From assembly GCA_016199835.1 (NCBI GenBank), contig JACQFX010000039.1, forward strand, positions 1-64,000: a stretch of 64,000 nucleotides of DNA, in the 5' to 3' direction. The DNA comes from Nitrosomonadales bacterium. GTDB lineage: Bacteria > Pseudomonadota > Gammaproteobacteria > Burkholderiales > Gallionellaceae. Under the pieces are notes generated by a model. That model ran no database searches. It was not told where the DNA came from and worked only from the letters and a program-made list of their open reading frames with translations. This document shows positions 8,079-17,028 of the stretch, piece after piece. Within the stretch, counting starts at the first letter, position 1; the number at the start of each line of letters is the position of its first letter. Position numbers and translations under genes: made by a program.

Positions 8079-9197
8079 TCAATCCACCGTGATGCGTAAT
8101 GCGTCGCGTATGCGCGCACCCAGCTCGCGCGTGCCGATTATCTGGCAGCCCGAGGCGGCGATGTCTGTCGTGCGATAACCTGCCGCCAGCGTGCGTGCGA
8201 TGGCATCGCGGAGCGCCACTGCGCCCTGCGTCCAGCCAAAACTCTCTTCCAGCATCATCGCCAGCGACAGCAACTGCCCGACCGGATTGGCGCAGTCCTT
8301 GCCGGCCAGATCGCGTGCCGCGCCGTGCCCGGTCTGGTACACCCCCTTGCCGTCCATGCTGAAATTCCCGGAATAGGACATGCCGCGCGAGCCGAGCAGC
8401 AACGCGCCACAATCGGCCAGCACGTCGCCAAACATATTAGGTGAGACGATGACATCGAAGCGCTGAGGATCCGCGATGAGCTGGTAAACCGCATTGTCTA
8501 TCTCGAGGACTTCCACCGCATCCAGCGCGACCTGCTGCTGTAATTCTTCCAGGCACTCCTGCCACAATTCGCTGATGGTCGGCACGCCCTCCGGTTTGAG
8601 CACCACACACAAACGGCCGCGCCGCAATGCCGCCAGGCGTCCGGCGACACCGAGGATGCGCTCGACATGATCGTGGCGGTAACAGAATTGCTGCGAGGCC
8701 ATCGCGCGCCCCTCCTCGTCCATGCTGCGCTGCCATTGCCCGAGATACAGCCCGCCCGTGTTTTCGCGCACCGCGACGATGTCCACGCCGTCCAGTTTTT
8801 CCGGGCGCAGCGCACCGGTGTCGCGCAGTGGCGCACAGGGTTGCAGCGGGGTGAACTTGCAGAACAGATCAAACTTCGCGCGCAAGTCATACACGAAACG
8901 CGCGCCGCCCGCACCGCAGAACAGCGCGCCACCGTCGGTGAAGATGGACTCGCAGAACGCAACCGCCTCATCCGGCAAACCATTGCCGTGCCGCTGCTTG
9001 GCCTCCGTGCCTATCAGGCCGCCCATGCGTATCTCGAAGCGCCTGCCGCCCGCTTGCGCCAGCGCATCGAGCACATCAAGCGCGATGGCGACCACTTCGG
9101 GGCCTATACCTTCGCCGTTGAATACGCCTACCACGTGGCATGCTGGCCCGCCAGCACGAGTATGCGCCGGCAATGCATCAGTAAATTTCCTGCTCAT
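8079..9197 (-). CDS. Isocitrate / isopropylmalate dehydrogenase family protein
   Basis: This 372-residue protein belongs to the beta-decarboxylating dehydrogenase family. Visible family features are the N-terminal GVFNGEGIGPEVV, VAVRENTGGLY (substrate-binding Arg and Tyr region) and the metal-site stretch FDVIVSPNMFGDVLADCGALLLGSRGM. These enzymes oxidise 2-hydroxy acids and decarboxylate the oxo intermediate using NAD(P) and Mg2+. The protein differs from canonical LeuB in several places (for example LKPEGVPTISELWQE where LeuB usually has a D-K-x-N-V-L motif), so the substrate may differ. It overlaps the upstream acyl-CoA synthetase by ATGA and is one base from the downstream fusion gene. 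The three genes form one transcriptional unit on the minus strand. Confidence 0.82.
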   Translation of the reverse strand: MSRKFTDALPAHTRAGGPACHVVGVFNGEGIGPEVVAIALDVLDALAQAGGRRFEIRMGGLIGTEAKQRHGNGLPDEAVAFCESIFTDGGALFCGAGGARFVYDLRAKFDLFCKFTPLQPCAPLRDTGALRPEKLDGVDIVAVRENTGGLYLGQWQRSMDEEGRAMASQQFCYRHDHVERILGVAGRLAALRRGRLCVVLKPEGVPTISELWQECLEELQQQVALDAVEVLEIDNAVYQLIADPQRFDVIVSPNMFGDVLADCGALLLGSRGMSYSGNFSMDGKGVYQTGHGAARDLAGKDCANPVGQLLSLAMMLEESFGWTQGAVALRDAIARTLAAGYRTTDIAASGCQIIGTRELGARIRDALRITVD

Positions 9198-10672
9198 GAA
9201 GCGTTCCCTTGTTGTCCGATATTCCGCACCCGCGAAACTGTGGCGGAAAGCTCTGCACGAATCAGTTTGCCATTGGGGGTGCGCGGAAAATTCTGCATGA
9301 TAAAAAACTGTTTAGGCTGGAATAGACCCAGTTGCCGCCTGGCATGCTCGGCGACATCATCCAGATTTATTTCCGGCACGCGCGGCATGAGCGCTGCCGC
9401 CAGGAAAGGCACTGCCGCATCATCGTTCATGACAAACACTGCTGCCTCTGCCACCTGCGGATGTCGCGCCAGGATTTCTTCCATGTAGACTGGATTGACC
9501 TTGTGACCGCCAAGATTGATCACCTCATCTATCCTGCCTTCTATGAACAGCAAGCCCTCTGCGGTTATCTGTCCACGATCCCCGGTATAAAACCAGCCAT
9601 CGCGAAACTTCCGCGCCGTCTCCTGCGCATCGCCATAGTATTCCGTGGGCATGCCTTCCACCTTTACCCGTATCTCACCTGACGCGCCCAGCGGCAAAAC
9701 CTGTGCCGACTCATCCAGCACATCCACCTGCACCCAAGGCAGGATTTTACCCGAGCTGCGCGGCCAGACCGCAAGGATATCCGGCGTCGCAATCGATACC
9801 GGCCCCAGCTCAGTCAATCCATAAGCTGTGAAAACATTGGGAGTGAACCTGGCCCGCAGTGCGTCCAGCAAGGCTGGCGGAGTCGCGCTCCCGACCGAGC
9901 GTAGATGTTTGAGGCTGGGAAACGCGACGCCGTCGTCTGGCAACAACGCCAGCATCTGCGTGATCACTGCCGGCGGTAAGAACACATGGGTGACCGCATG
10001 CAAATTGATCGACGCCATCTCATCCTGCGGGCTGGATGAATTCGGGAAAACGACTGTGCCGCCTATCGTCAATGCCCCGATGGCAAAGGTAAAGCCCAAG
10101 GCAAAATTAATATCGAAAGGCATCACTCTGAAATCGCTATCGCAGTCACAAAGCATCTTTTCTATCCGGTCAAGCAGATGCCCATGAGTGAGCATCTCCC
10201 CCTTGGGATCGCCCGTGGTGCCGGACGACAGGCTGATGCGGAATGGCGTGGCGGCATCCGGCACATAATCCGTGAAGCCCATGTCCATCTCATTCGTTCC
10301 TGTCGGCACTGCATCCAGTCGAATGTTCTTTATTCCGGCAATACCGTGGTCGCCATTGAACGACACCATGGTACGAACGCCGAATTTACTGACGATTTTT
10401 TCCTTGGAAGATTGCGGCAGCAAGGGGTGCACGGGAACCGACACTGCCCCCAACCGGGCCAGCGCCAGCATCGCCACACAATGCAACGGTGCGCGCACCA
10501 TGGACAAGCCGACCATATCGCCGGGGCGCACGCCCTGTTCATGCATCGTTCTGGCGACCGCGCACAACAACGAATAAAATTTTCGGTAAGACAGCACCCG
10601 ACCATCGAATATGAAGGCGGGCGCGGCAGGCTTGCTGAATGCAGCCAGCTTTATGACATCTATCAGATTCAT
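9194..10672 (-). CDS. AMP-dependent acyl-CoA synthetase / acyl-acid ligase
   Basis: This 492-residue class I adenylate-forming enzyme has the phosphate loop SLSSGTTGDPKGEM, the AYGLTELGPVS motif A5 region, the YTGDRGQI motif A7 with the hinge downstream (GRIDEVINLGGHKVNP), and a C-terminal Lys region PRTPNGKLIRAEL. The start ATG at 10672 lies 13 bases after the tyrA stop on the same strand, and the gene overlaps the next one by ATGA. It could therefore be read through from the aromatic amino acid operon. It should activate an acid as AMP ester and transfer it to CoA or a carrier protein. The acid is not identifiable here; the N-terminal domain looks like that of benzoate/fatty-acid ligases in general. 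Confidence 0.85.
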   Translation of the reverse strand: MNLIDVIKLAAFSKPAAPAFIFDGRVLSYRKFYSLLCAVARTMHEQGVRPGDMVGLSMVRAPLHCVAMLALARLGAVSVPVHPLLPQSSKEKIVSKFGVRTMVSFNGDHGIAGIKNIRLDAVPTGTNEMDMGFTDYVPDAATPFRISLSSGTTGDPKGEMLTHGHLLDRIEKMLCDCDSDFRVMPFDINFALGFTFAIGALTIGGTVVFPNSSSPQDEMASINLHAVTHVFLPPAVITQMLALLPDDGVAFPSLKHLRSVGSATPPALLDALRARFTPNVFTAYGLTELGPVSIATPDILAVWPRSSGKILPWVQVDVLDESAQVLPLGASGEIRVKVEGMPTEYYGDAQETARKFRDGWFYTGDRGQITAEGLLFIEGRIDEVINLGGHKVNPVYMEEILARHPQVAEAAVFVMNDDAAVPFLAAALMPRVPEINLDDVAEHARRQLGLFQPKQFFIMQNFPRTPNGKLIRAELSATVSRVRNIGQQGNAS

Positions 10673-10685
10673 GTGACGACGCAGC

Positions 10686-11555
10686 TCATTGCGGCGACCA
10701 GTTGGAACGCACCTTGCGCGCCTCGGTGAAGACCTCATCCAGCTTGCACGCATCGCTCTGCTCCAGGGCCTGATGCAAAACGTATAATTCATCGGCGTAC
10801 TGCCTGAGTTCGCGCAGCAGCGCATCGCGGTTGGCAAGGCAGATGTCGCGCCACATCTCCGGCGAACTCGCGGCGATGCGCGTGAAATCGCGGAAGCCGC
10901 TGGCGGCGAAGGACAGGAGCAGGTCGCGGTTGTCGCGTTGCGCCAGGTCGTGCACCAGCGCGAACGATAACAAATGGGGGAGATGGCTCACGGCGGCGAA
11001 CACTTCGTCGTGTTGCTGCGGCGTGAGTTCGCTGACTTTTGCACCGCACAGTTCCCATGCCTTGCGTATGCGCGCGACGGCTTCAGGCGAATTCTCCGGC
11101 ATGGAAGTCAGCACCACTTTCTTGCCTACATACAGATCGGGCAATGCTGCTTCCGGGCCGGTTTTCTCGGCTCCGGCGATAGGATGCGCAGGTATGAATT
11201 GCGCGAGTCTGTCGCCCATGTTTGCGCGCGCCGCAGCAACCACATCGCCCTTGGTGCTGCCGCCATCGGTGACCAGCGTATGCTGGCCCAGATGCGGCGC
11301 GATGCGCGCCATGAGTTCGCCCATCTGGCCTACCGGTGTGGCGAGCAGCACGATGTCGGCGTCGTTCAATTCGGCGTAGTCGCTGCCGATGCGGTCGATA
11401 ATGCCGAGCTGTTTGGCCTGCTCCAGCGTCTCTATCCTGCGCCCGAAACCGACCACTTCACCGACAGCATTAATTTTGCGCAACGCCAATGCGAACGAGC
11501 CGCCGATCAGACCGACGCCGAAGATGATTATTTTTTTGAATTCAGGTTCGGACAT
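10686..11555 (-). CDS. tyrA: Prephenate dehydrogenase
   Basis: This 289-residue protein is read from the ATG at 11555 (Shine-Dalgarno AGAGGGA about 6 bases upstream); an earlier in-frame start at 11609 is less likely. It has the NAD-binding Rossmann motif IIIFGVGLIGGSFALAL at the N-terminus and the prephenate dehydrogenase signatures DGGSTKGD and PAHPIAGAEKTGPEAA, with the catalytic His in the latter. It converts prephenate to 4-hydroxyphenylpyruvate in tyrosine synthesis in the cytoplasm. It is the last recognisable biosynthetic gene of the serC-pheA-hisC-aroF-tyrA run. In many betaproteobacteria aroA follows tyrA; here an acyl-CoA synthetase does. Confidence 0.95.
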   Translation of the reverse strand: MSEPEFKKIIIFGVGLIGGSFALALRKINAVGEVVGFGRRIETLEQAKQLGIIDRIGSDYAELNDADIVLLATPVGQMGELMARIAPHLGQHTLVTDGGSTKGDVVAAARANMGDRLAQFIPAHPIAGAEKTGPEAALPDLYVGKKVVLTSMPENSPEAVARIRKAWELCGAKVSELTPQQHDEVFAAVSHLPHLLSFALVHDLAQRDNRDLLLSFAASGFRDFTRIAASSPEMWRDICLANRDALLRELRQYADELYVLHQALEQSDACKLDEVFTEARKVRSNWSPQ

Positions 11556-11583
11556 CAGCAGTCCCTCTTTAGCCTCTACCCTC

Positions 11584-11650
11584 TCCCCCTGCATGGGGGA
11601 GGCAATCAAACTCCTTCCCCCTTACAGGGGGAAGGTTGGGATGGGGGTAG
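11584..11650. repeat. GC-rich intergenic inverted repeats between aroF and tyrA
   Basis: The gap between aroF and tyrA contains two adjacent short hairpins. One has arms around CTCCCCCTGCATGGGGGAG and the other CCTTCCCCC/GGGGGAAGG with a short loop. The composition (runs of C then G, 'GGTTGGGATGGGGG') is that of dispersed intergenic repeats. A similar CCCTCT.../AGAGGG element occurs at about 35215-35252. It may act as an attenuating hairpin or transcript stabiliser inside the operon. Confidence 0.45.
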
Positions 11651-11673
11651 AAACGATATATTCCGAGAATCTT

Positions 11674-12690
11674 TTAAAGCGTGCGCCCCACCGCCCCGGC
11701 TATCGCACCCAGCGTACCCATCAACTTCTTCAACTCCTGCGGCGTCAGGGCCTGGTCGGCATCGCACCAGGCTTCACAGGGGTTCGGATGCATCTCGATC
11801 AGCAGGCCATCCGCACCCGCAGCAATCGAGGCTTGCGACAGCGCCGCAACCATCCACGCCTTGCCGCCCGCGTGCGAGGGGTCGACGATCACTGGCAGAT
11901 GCGTTTCTTTTTTCAGCACCGGGATCGCGGTCACATCGAGCACGTTGCGGTAGTAAGTTTCAAAAGTGCGGATACCGCGCTCGCAGAAGATGATGTTGTG
12001 GTTGCCGCCTGCCGCGATGTATTCCGCCGACATCAGCCACTCGGAGATGGTGGCCGACATGCCGCGCTTCAATATCACCGGCTTGTTGATGCGGCCGACT
12101 TCCTTGAGCAGGTCGAAGTTCTGCATGTTGCGCGTGCCGATCTGGATCACGTCCACGTCGTATTCCATGAAGGTGTCCAGCATGCGCAGATCCATCAGTT
12201 CGGTGACGATGGGCAGCTTGTAGGGAGCGGCCGCTTTGCGGAATATATCCAGACCTTCCACGCCCTTGCCCTGGAAGGTGTAAGGGCTGGTGCGCGGCTT
12301 GAATGCGCCGCCGCGCATCAAACGGCAGCCTGCTTCATTCACAAACTTGGCCGACAAGTCCATCTGTTCCTGCGTCTCCACCGAACACGGCCCGGCGATA
12401 ATCTGGATCTGGTTGCCGCCCAATTTGATCCCGCCGATGTCGATGACGGTATCGGCCTTGTGCGATTCGCGCGAGACGATCTTGTATTGTTTGGCGATGT
12501 GCATCGCCGATTCCACGCCGGGCAGCGAGGTGAACATCTCCTCGGTCAGGGGGCGCTCGTCGCCGATTGCGCCGATCACGGTGCGCTCAACGCCGCGCGA
12601 AATATTGGCCTTCAGTCCGGCCGTTTCCAACCGCTTCACCACCGCGCCGATTTGCTCGTCGGTGACTTCTCTTCCCATTACGATAATCAT
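11674..12690 (-). CDS. aroF: 3-deoxy-7-phosphoheptulonate (DAHP) synthase, type I-beta
   Basis: This 338-residue protein catalyses condensation of phosphoenolpyruvate and erythrose 4-phosphate, the first step of the shikimate pathway. Residues about 1-75 form a small ferredoxin-like (ACT-like) regulatory domain, as in Thermotoga-type enzymes. The barrel follows with [38 protein letters not shown] and [15 protein letters not shown], all hallmark DAHP synthase motifs. The N-terminal domain implies feedback control by an aromatic amino acid; which one cannot be told from sequence. Its ATG overlaps the hisC stop by ATGA, so translation of the two is coupled. Confidence 0.95.
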   Translation of the reverse strand: MIIVMGREVTDEQIGAVVKRLETAGLKANISRGVERTVIGAIGDERPLTEEMFTSLPGVESAMHIAKQYKIVSRESHKADTVIDIGGIKLGGNQIQIIAGPCSVETQEQMDLSAKFVNEAGCRLMRGGAFKPRTSPYTFQGKGVEGLDIFRKAAAPYKLPIVTELMDLRMLDTFMEYDVDVIQIGTRNMQNFDLLKEVGRINKPVILKRGMSATISEWLMSAEYIAAGGNHNIIFCERGIRTFETYYRNVLDVTAIPVLKKETHLPVIVDPSHAGGKAWMVAALSQASIAAGADGLLIEMHPNPCEAWCDADQALTPQELKKLMGTLGAIAGAVGRTL

Positions 12691-13790
12691 GCCGTTTCCC
12701 CCAGTACTTGCTTCAATGCAGTTAAAAATTTCTCGTTTTCCGATTCCAGCCCGATGCTCACACGCAAATAATCCGGCATGTCGTAACTGGCGATGGGCCG
12801 TACGATCACACCCAGTTCCAGCAGGCGGCGGTAATTCTTCATGCCGTTGCCGATTTTGAAGGCGATGAAGTTGCCATAGGACGGGATGTATTCCAGCCCC
12901 AGTTGCTCCAGCCCCCGCGTGATCTGTTGCATGCCGCGCTGGTTCAGCTCGTTGGTCTGACTGACGAAAGCTTCATCCTGCAAGGCCGCCACGGCGGCAG
13001 CCTGCGCCACGCTGTTGACGTTGAACGGCTGGCGCACGCGATTCATCATGTCGGCCACCTGCACATCGGCGAAGGCATAACCCACGCGCAAACCGGCCAG
13101 GCCATAGGCCTTGGAGAAGGTGCGCGAGATGATGAGATTGGGAAATTCCTTCAGCCAGCTCACGCTGTCGTAGCGATTCGCCTGCGGCAGGTATTCGTTG
13201 TAGGCCTCATCCAGCACCACCAGAATGTTCGCGGGCAGCGCGCGCATGAACTCCAGCAAATCCGCCGCACTCAGGAAGGTGCCGGTCGGGTTGTTGGGGT
13301 TGGCGACGAATACCAGCTTGGCTTTATGTTCAACGGCAACTTTCAGCATCGCCTTCAGGTCGTGGCCGTAATTGATCGCAGGCACAGATACACCGCTCGC
13401 CCCCACTGCCTGCGTCGCCAGCGGATACACCGCGAAAGCATGATCCGAGTACACCGCCTTGTCGCCCACCGCGAGAAAAGCGCGCGCGGCCAGCTCCAGC
13501 ATGTCGTTGGAACCGTTGCCCAGCACCATGCATTCGTGTTTGACGCCATAGCGTTTGCTCAGCGCATCCTTCAACTCGAAACCGTTGCCGTCCGGATACA
13601 GCGCGATGGTCTTGAGCGCTTCCTGCATCGCGGTCATGGCACGCGGGCTGCAACCGAGAGGATTCTCGTTGGAGGCCAGCTTGACAATGTCGGTGATGCC
13701 CAGCTCGCGCTCCAGCTCGGCAATGGGTTTGCCTGGCTGGTAGGGCGCGATGGCGCGAATGTAGGGTGGTGCCAAATCGGAATAATTCAT
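12687..13790 (-). CDS. hisC: Histidinol-phosphate / aromatic aminotransferase
   Basis: This 367-residue fold-type I PLP aminotransferase shows the HisC signature [18 protein letters not shown] with the PLP-lysine in FSK. It also has [10 protein letters not shown], the conserved LDEAYNEY and the C-terminal [18 protein letters not shown] with the carboxylate-binding Arg. HisC converts imidazole acetol phosphate to histidinol phosphate. In operons with pheA, aroF and tyrA, as here, the copy usually serves phenylalanine and tyrosine transamination, so an aromatic aminotransferase role is likely. It overlaps aroF by four bases and follows pheA after an intergenic hairpin. The upstream spacing of about 80 bases is filled by that palindromic repeat. 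Confidence 0.93.
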   Translation of the reverse strand: MNYSDLAPPYIRAIAPYQPGKPIAELERELGITDIVKLASNENPLGCSPRAMTAMQEALKTIALYPDGNGFELKDALSKRYGVKHECMVLGNGSNDMLELAARAFLAVGDKAVYSDHAFAVYPLATQAVGASGVSVPAINYGHDLKAMLKVAVEHKAKLVFVANPNNPTGTFLSAADLLEFMRALPANILVVLDEAYNEYLPQANRYDSVSWLKEFPNLIISRTFSKAYGLAGLRVGYAFADVQVADMMNRVRQPFNVNSVAQAAAVAALQDEAFVSQTNELNQRGMQQITRGLEQLGLEYIPSYGNFIAFKIGNGMKNYRRLLELGVIVRPIASYDMPDYLRVSIGLESENEKFLTALKQVLGETA

Positions 13791-13810
13791 TGCAACTTAA
13801 AATCCAAATT

Positions 13811-13867
13811 GTAGGGCGGGTTCTACCCGCCGGATTTATGTTGTCTGGCGGGTGGAACCCGCCCTAC
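13811..13867. repeat. Large palindromic intergenic repeat (GTAGGGCGGG type)
   Basis: A long inverted repeat lies between hisC and pheA. The left arm begins GTAGGGCGGGTTCTACCCGCC, read at its first 20 bases, and the right arm ends GGAACCCGCCCTAC. The outer arms pair over about 14 bases, and each arm also folds on itself. A shorter relative is found between cas1 and cas2 at 40091-40141, which makes this a dispersed element rather than a local terminator. No T-run follows on either strand. Confidence 0.7.
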
Positions 13868-13873
13868 GCTTTT

Positions 13874-14941
13874 CTAAACAGCCACCGGGTAAGAACCCAG
13901 CACCTTCACAAAGGCCGCAACCTGTTTCAATTCGGCCAATGCTGCAGCCACTTTTTCATCCTGCTGATGCCCTTCGATGTCCACAAAGAACACGTATTCC
14001 CACAGGCCGGAACGCGCCGGGCGCGATTCAAGTTTGGTCATGGATACCCCATGCTTTGCCAGAGGCGTCAGCAGGTCGTGCACCGCGCCGGGACGATTCG
14101 CGGCAGACATTACCAGCGAAGTTTTATCTTTGCCGGATGGCGCCACTTCCTGATTGCCGATCACCAGAAAACGCGTAGTGTTGCGCGGGTCGTCTTCTAT
14201 ATTTTCAACCAGCACAGGCACGCCGTGGTATTCCGATGCCTGCTTGCCCGCAATCGCCGCACTATCAGTAGGTTCCGTTGAAGCCAGCCGTGCCGCTTCT
14301 GAATTACTTGAAACCGGAATACGTTCCGCATGTGGCAAACGCGCGTTCAGCCAGCCCTGGCATTGTCCCAAAGATTGAGGATGTGAATACACACGGCGGA
14401 TATTTTCTAATTCGGCCTGATGCGACATCAAACACTGGTGCACCGTATAAACTATCTCGCCACAAATCTTGAGCGGAGTCTGCAACAACAAATCCAGTGT
14501 ACGATTTACAGCACCTTCAGTTGAATTTTCAACCGGCACAACACCATAAGCAGCTTCACCCCGCTCCACAGTTCTGAAAACTTCGTCAAGGGAGCGACAA
14601 GGAACTCCCAGACTCGCTTTACCAAATCGACTTTGAAGTGCAGAGCCAGTAAATGTGCCCTCCGGCCCGAGGTAGGCCACACACAGCGGCGCTTCTAGCG
14701 CACGGCACTGTGACATGATTTCAGTATAAAGCTGCGCTACCGCCGCATTAGAAAGCGGGCCGGGATTGTTATCCTGCATGCGCCGCAGAATCTGCGCTTC
14801 GCGCTCGGGACGCAGCACCGCATCGCTATTTTTGACGTGGCCGATCTGCTGCGCCAGCGCGGCGCGCTGACTGAACAGCTTCAGCAACTCGTCGTCGAGA
14901 CGGTCAATCTGCGTGCGAAATTGTTTTAACTTATCGCTCAT
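13874..14941 (-). CDS. pheA: Bifunctional chorismate mutase / prephenate dehydratase
   Basis: This 355-residue P-protein is read from the ATG at 14941, four bases after the serC stop. Residues 1 to about 85 form an AroQ chorismate mutase (FRTQIDRLDDELLKLFSQRAALA). Prephenate dehydratase follows with YLGPEGTFTGSA, VPVENSTEGAVNRTLDLL and the catalytic TRF motif (NTTRFLVIG). The C-terminal ACT domain carries ESRPARSGLWEYVFFVD, the phenylalanine-binding ESRP motif. The enzyme makes phenylpyruvate from chorismate and should be feedback inhibited by phenylalanine. The length is normal and all catalytic motifs are intact. It belongs to the operon running from serC to tyrA. Confidence 0.97.
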   Translation of the reverse strand: MSDKLKQFRTQIDRLDDELLKLFSQRAALAQQIGHVKNSDAVLRPEREAQILRRMQDNNPGPLSNAAVAQLYTEIMSQCRALEAPLCVAYLGPEGTFTGSALQSRFGKASLGVPCRSLDEVFRTVERGEAAYGVVPVENSTEGAVNRTLDLLLQTPLKICGEIVYTVHQCLMSHQAELENIRRVYSHPQSLGQCQGWLNARLPHAERIPVSSNSEAARLASTEPTDSAAIAGKQASEYHGVPVLVENIEDDPRNTTRFLVIGNQEVAPSGKDKTSLVMSAANRPGAVHDLLTPLAKHGVSMTKLESRPARSGLWEYVFFVDIEGHQQDEKVAAALAELKQVAAFVKVLGSYPVAV

Positions 14942-14945
14942 TTTG

Positions 14946-16028
14946 CTAGCCGCGCTGCCGGGCGAATTCGCCCATGAAATCCACCAGCGCCTGCACGCCG
15001 GCCAGCGGCATGGCATTGTAAATCGAAGCGCGCATGCCGCCGACCGAGCGATGGCCCTTGAGTTGCAGCAGGCCGCGCGCGTCGGCCTGTTTGAGGAAGT
15101 CAGCATCGAGAGCGCTGTCCTTGAGCGTGAACGGCACATTCATGCGCGAACGGTCGGCCTGGCTCACCGGACAATGGTAGAAACCGTTGCTGGCGTCTAT
15201 CGCGCCATACAGCAATTTCGCCTTGGCGATGTTGGTCTGCTCCATCGCGGCGATGCCGCCATTTTTCCTGAGCCACTGGAATACCAGCCCGGCTATATAG
15301 ATACCGTAGGTGGGCGGCGTGTTGTACATCGAGTCACCGTCGGCGTGGATCTTGTAATCCAGCATGGTCGGCGTGTTCGCGGCGACCTGCCCGAGCAGAT
15401 CTTCGCGCACGATGACCAGCGTTACTCCGGCTGGGCCGATATTCTTCTGCGCACCCGCATAGATCAGGCCGAACTTCGACACATCATAGGAACGCGACAG
15501 AATATTGGAGGACATGTCCGCCACCAGCGGCACATCGCCAGTGTTTGGCACCCAGCCGAACTCCACGCCGCCTATGGTCTCGTTCGGCGTGTAGTGCAGA
15601 TAGGCTGCGCTGGGGTCACATTTCCAGTCAGCGAAAGCCGGGACGTAAGTGCATTTACTGTCGTTGTTATCCGCCACCACATTCACGCCGCCAAACTTCT
15701 TCGCCTCGCCTATGGCCTTCTTCGACCATTCGCCGGTATCCACATAATCGGCAGAATCCTTGCCGCACAACAGATTCAGCGGGATCATGGAAAATTGCAG
15801 ATGCGCACCGCCTTGCAGGAACAGCACCTTGTAATTCGCGGGTATGCCCATCAACTCGCGCAAGTCGGCAATGGCCTGGGCATGAATGCCCATATATTCC
15901 TTGCCGCGATGCGACATCTCCATCACCGACATGCCGCTGCCGTGCCAGTCCGGTAATTCGGCCTGCGCCTGTTGCAACACTTCCTTCGGCAATACCGCCG
16001 GGCCTGCACTGAAGTTGTAGATCGTCAT
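14946..16028 (-). CDS. serC: Phosphoserine aminotransferase
   Basis: This 360-residue PLP enzyme converts 3-phosphohydroxypyruvate to phosphoserine (serine and pyridoxal phosphate synthesis). It begins with the typical [18 protein letters not shown] and carries [24 protein letters not shown], and [20 protein letters not shown] around the PLP-lysine. The C-terminal [17 protein letters not shown] has the conserved substrate-binding Arg residues. It lies 16 bases downstream of the ParA-like gene and four bases upstream of pheA. In many betaproteobacteria serC directly follows gyrA; here two unrelated genes intervene. Confidence 0.97.
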   Translation of the reverse strand: MTIYNFSAGPAVLPKEVLQQAQAELPDWHGSGMSVMEMSHRGKEYMGIHAQAIADLRELMGIPANYKVLFLQGGAHLQFSMIPLNLLCGKDSADYVDTGEWSKKAIGEAKKFGGVNVVADNNDSKCTYVPAFADWKCDPSAAYLHYTPNETIGGVEFGWVPNTGDVPLVADMSSNILSRSYDVSKFGLIYAGAQKNIGPAGVTLVIVREDLLGQVAANTPTMLDYKIHADGDSMYNTPPTYGIYIAGLVFQWLRKNGGIAAMEQTNIAKAKLLYGAIDASNGFYHCPVSQADRSRMNVPFTLKDSALDADFLKQADARGLLQLKGHRSVGGMRASIYNAMPLAGVQALVDFMGEFARQRG

Positions 16029-16044
16029 ACTTGTTCCAAATCGT

Positions 16045-17028
16045 TCAAGAAAATGAAATGCCTGCGTTCGCAGCTATTTTAGCCGCCAGTTTTTTGAAAT
16101 CCTCATAACAGCTCGCGACTGCCTCCTGATGTGATCCAATCGCGCCATCGGCAGATTTCAAAAAGAAAATTGGCTTGTTTGCTTCCATCGCCATCGGCAT
16201 CAGGCTACGGTAATGCTTCAGAAGTGCAAGCATATATGGATCATTGGCCACGGAAATATTGCTTGCAGCATCCTCAGTCAATACAGCTTCGCGATAAGTC
16301 TGAGGGATTCTATCCAGCCAACGCTGATAGGCTTTTACCGGGCGGCTGTCTCGAATTCCGTGTTGCATAACAATGTAGCCTACGGGTTGCATCGCTCCTT
16401 TTGGCATCGGTACATCAACAGGCGCTTTCTTCAGCAACTCATTCCAAACCTCACGCCACTCATTCAGTGTTGGCCCAAGGTTCTTGAGACCTTGCAAAGA
16501 AAATAAATCCGGCGCAAGCGGCAAACAGACTTGATCGGAAGCGATCAATGCGGATCGGTTAATCGCCCCCAAGTTTGGGCCAACATCAATTAAAACCAGT
16601 TCGGCTTCACGATCAACACCATGCTGCACAAGACGATGAAAAGCAGTCATAGTACGGAAAGCGGATTCATCACCCAATTGGCAATTAGGCCACGCAGCTG
16701 AAAGTTTATCTTCAAACCGAGACAATCCAAGATCCCCCGGAATCAGCCCAAGCTGATCAGTAATCTTTTCAATGTGCGGTTTAGCAATATCTCCGGTGCC
16801 TCTTAGGATCGGACGAATTGCCCCGTAAACAGTGTCTGGATGTTCACCGTCCGGCCACAATTCTTCCAGCCGCTCTTCATCCAGAAACATGGAAGTCAGG
16901 TTGGCCTGCGGATCAAGATCAACCGCCAATGTTTTGATTCCACGATCCGCAAACATCCATGCAAGGTGGTACACCAACGAGGTTTTTCCCACCCCGCCTT
17001 TGTTGTTGAAGAAGGCAATAGTTTTCAT
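16045..17028 (-). CDS. ParA/MinD-like AAA ATPase inserted between gyrA and serC
   Basis: This 327-residue P-loop ATPase begins with [21 protein letters not shown], the deviant Walker A motif (KGGVGKT) of ParA/Soj proteins. [21 protein letters not shown] follows as in that family, and [21 protein letters not shown] marks Walker B and switch II. The C-terminal half is a long family-specific extension ([22 protein letters not shown]). Its ATG overlaps the TGA of the AlbA_2-domain gene, so the two are made together. No ParB partner or parS-like site is seen, so plasmid or chromosome segregation is unlikely. ParA-like ATPases with this partner occur as an accessory two-gene module; a defence or regulatory role is inference. 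Confidence 0.85.
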   Translation of the reverse strand: MKTIAFFNNKGGVGKTSLVYHLAWMFADRGIKTLAVDLDPQANLTSMFLDEERLEELWPDGEHPDTVYGAIRPILRGTGDIAKPHIEKITDQLGLIPGDLGLSRFEDKLSAAWPNCQLGDESAFRTMTAFHRLVQHGVDREAELVLIDVGPNLGAINRSALIASDQVCLPLAPDLFSLQGLKNLGPTLNEWREVWNELLKKAPVDVPMPKGAMQPVGYIVMQHGIRDSRPVKAYQRWLDRIPQTYREAVLTEDAASNISVANDPYMLALLKHYRSLMPMAMEANKPIFFLKSADGAIGSHQEAVASCYEDFKKLAAKIAANAGISFS

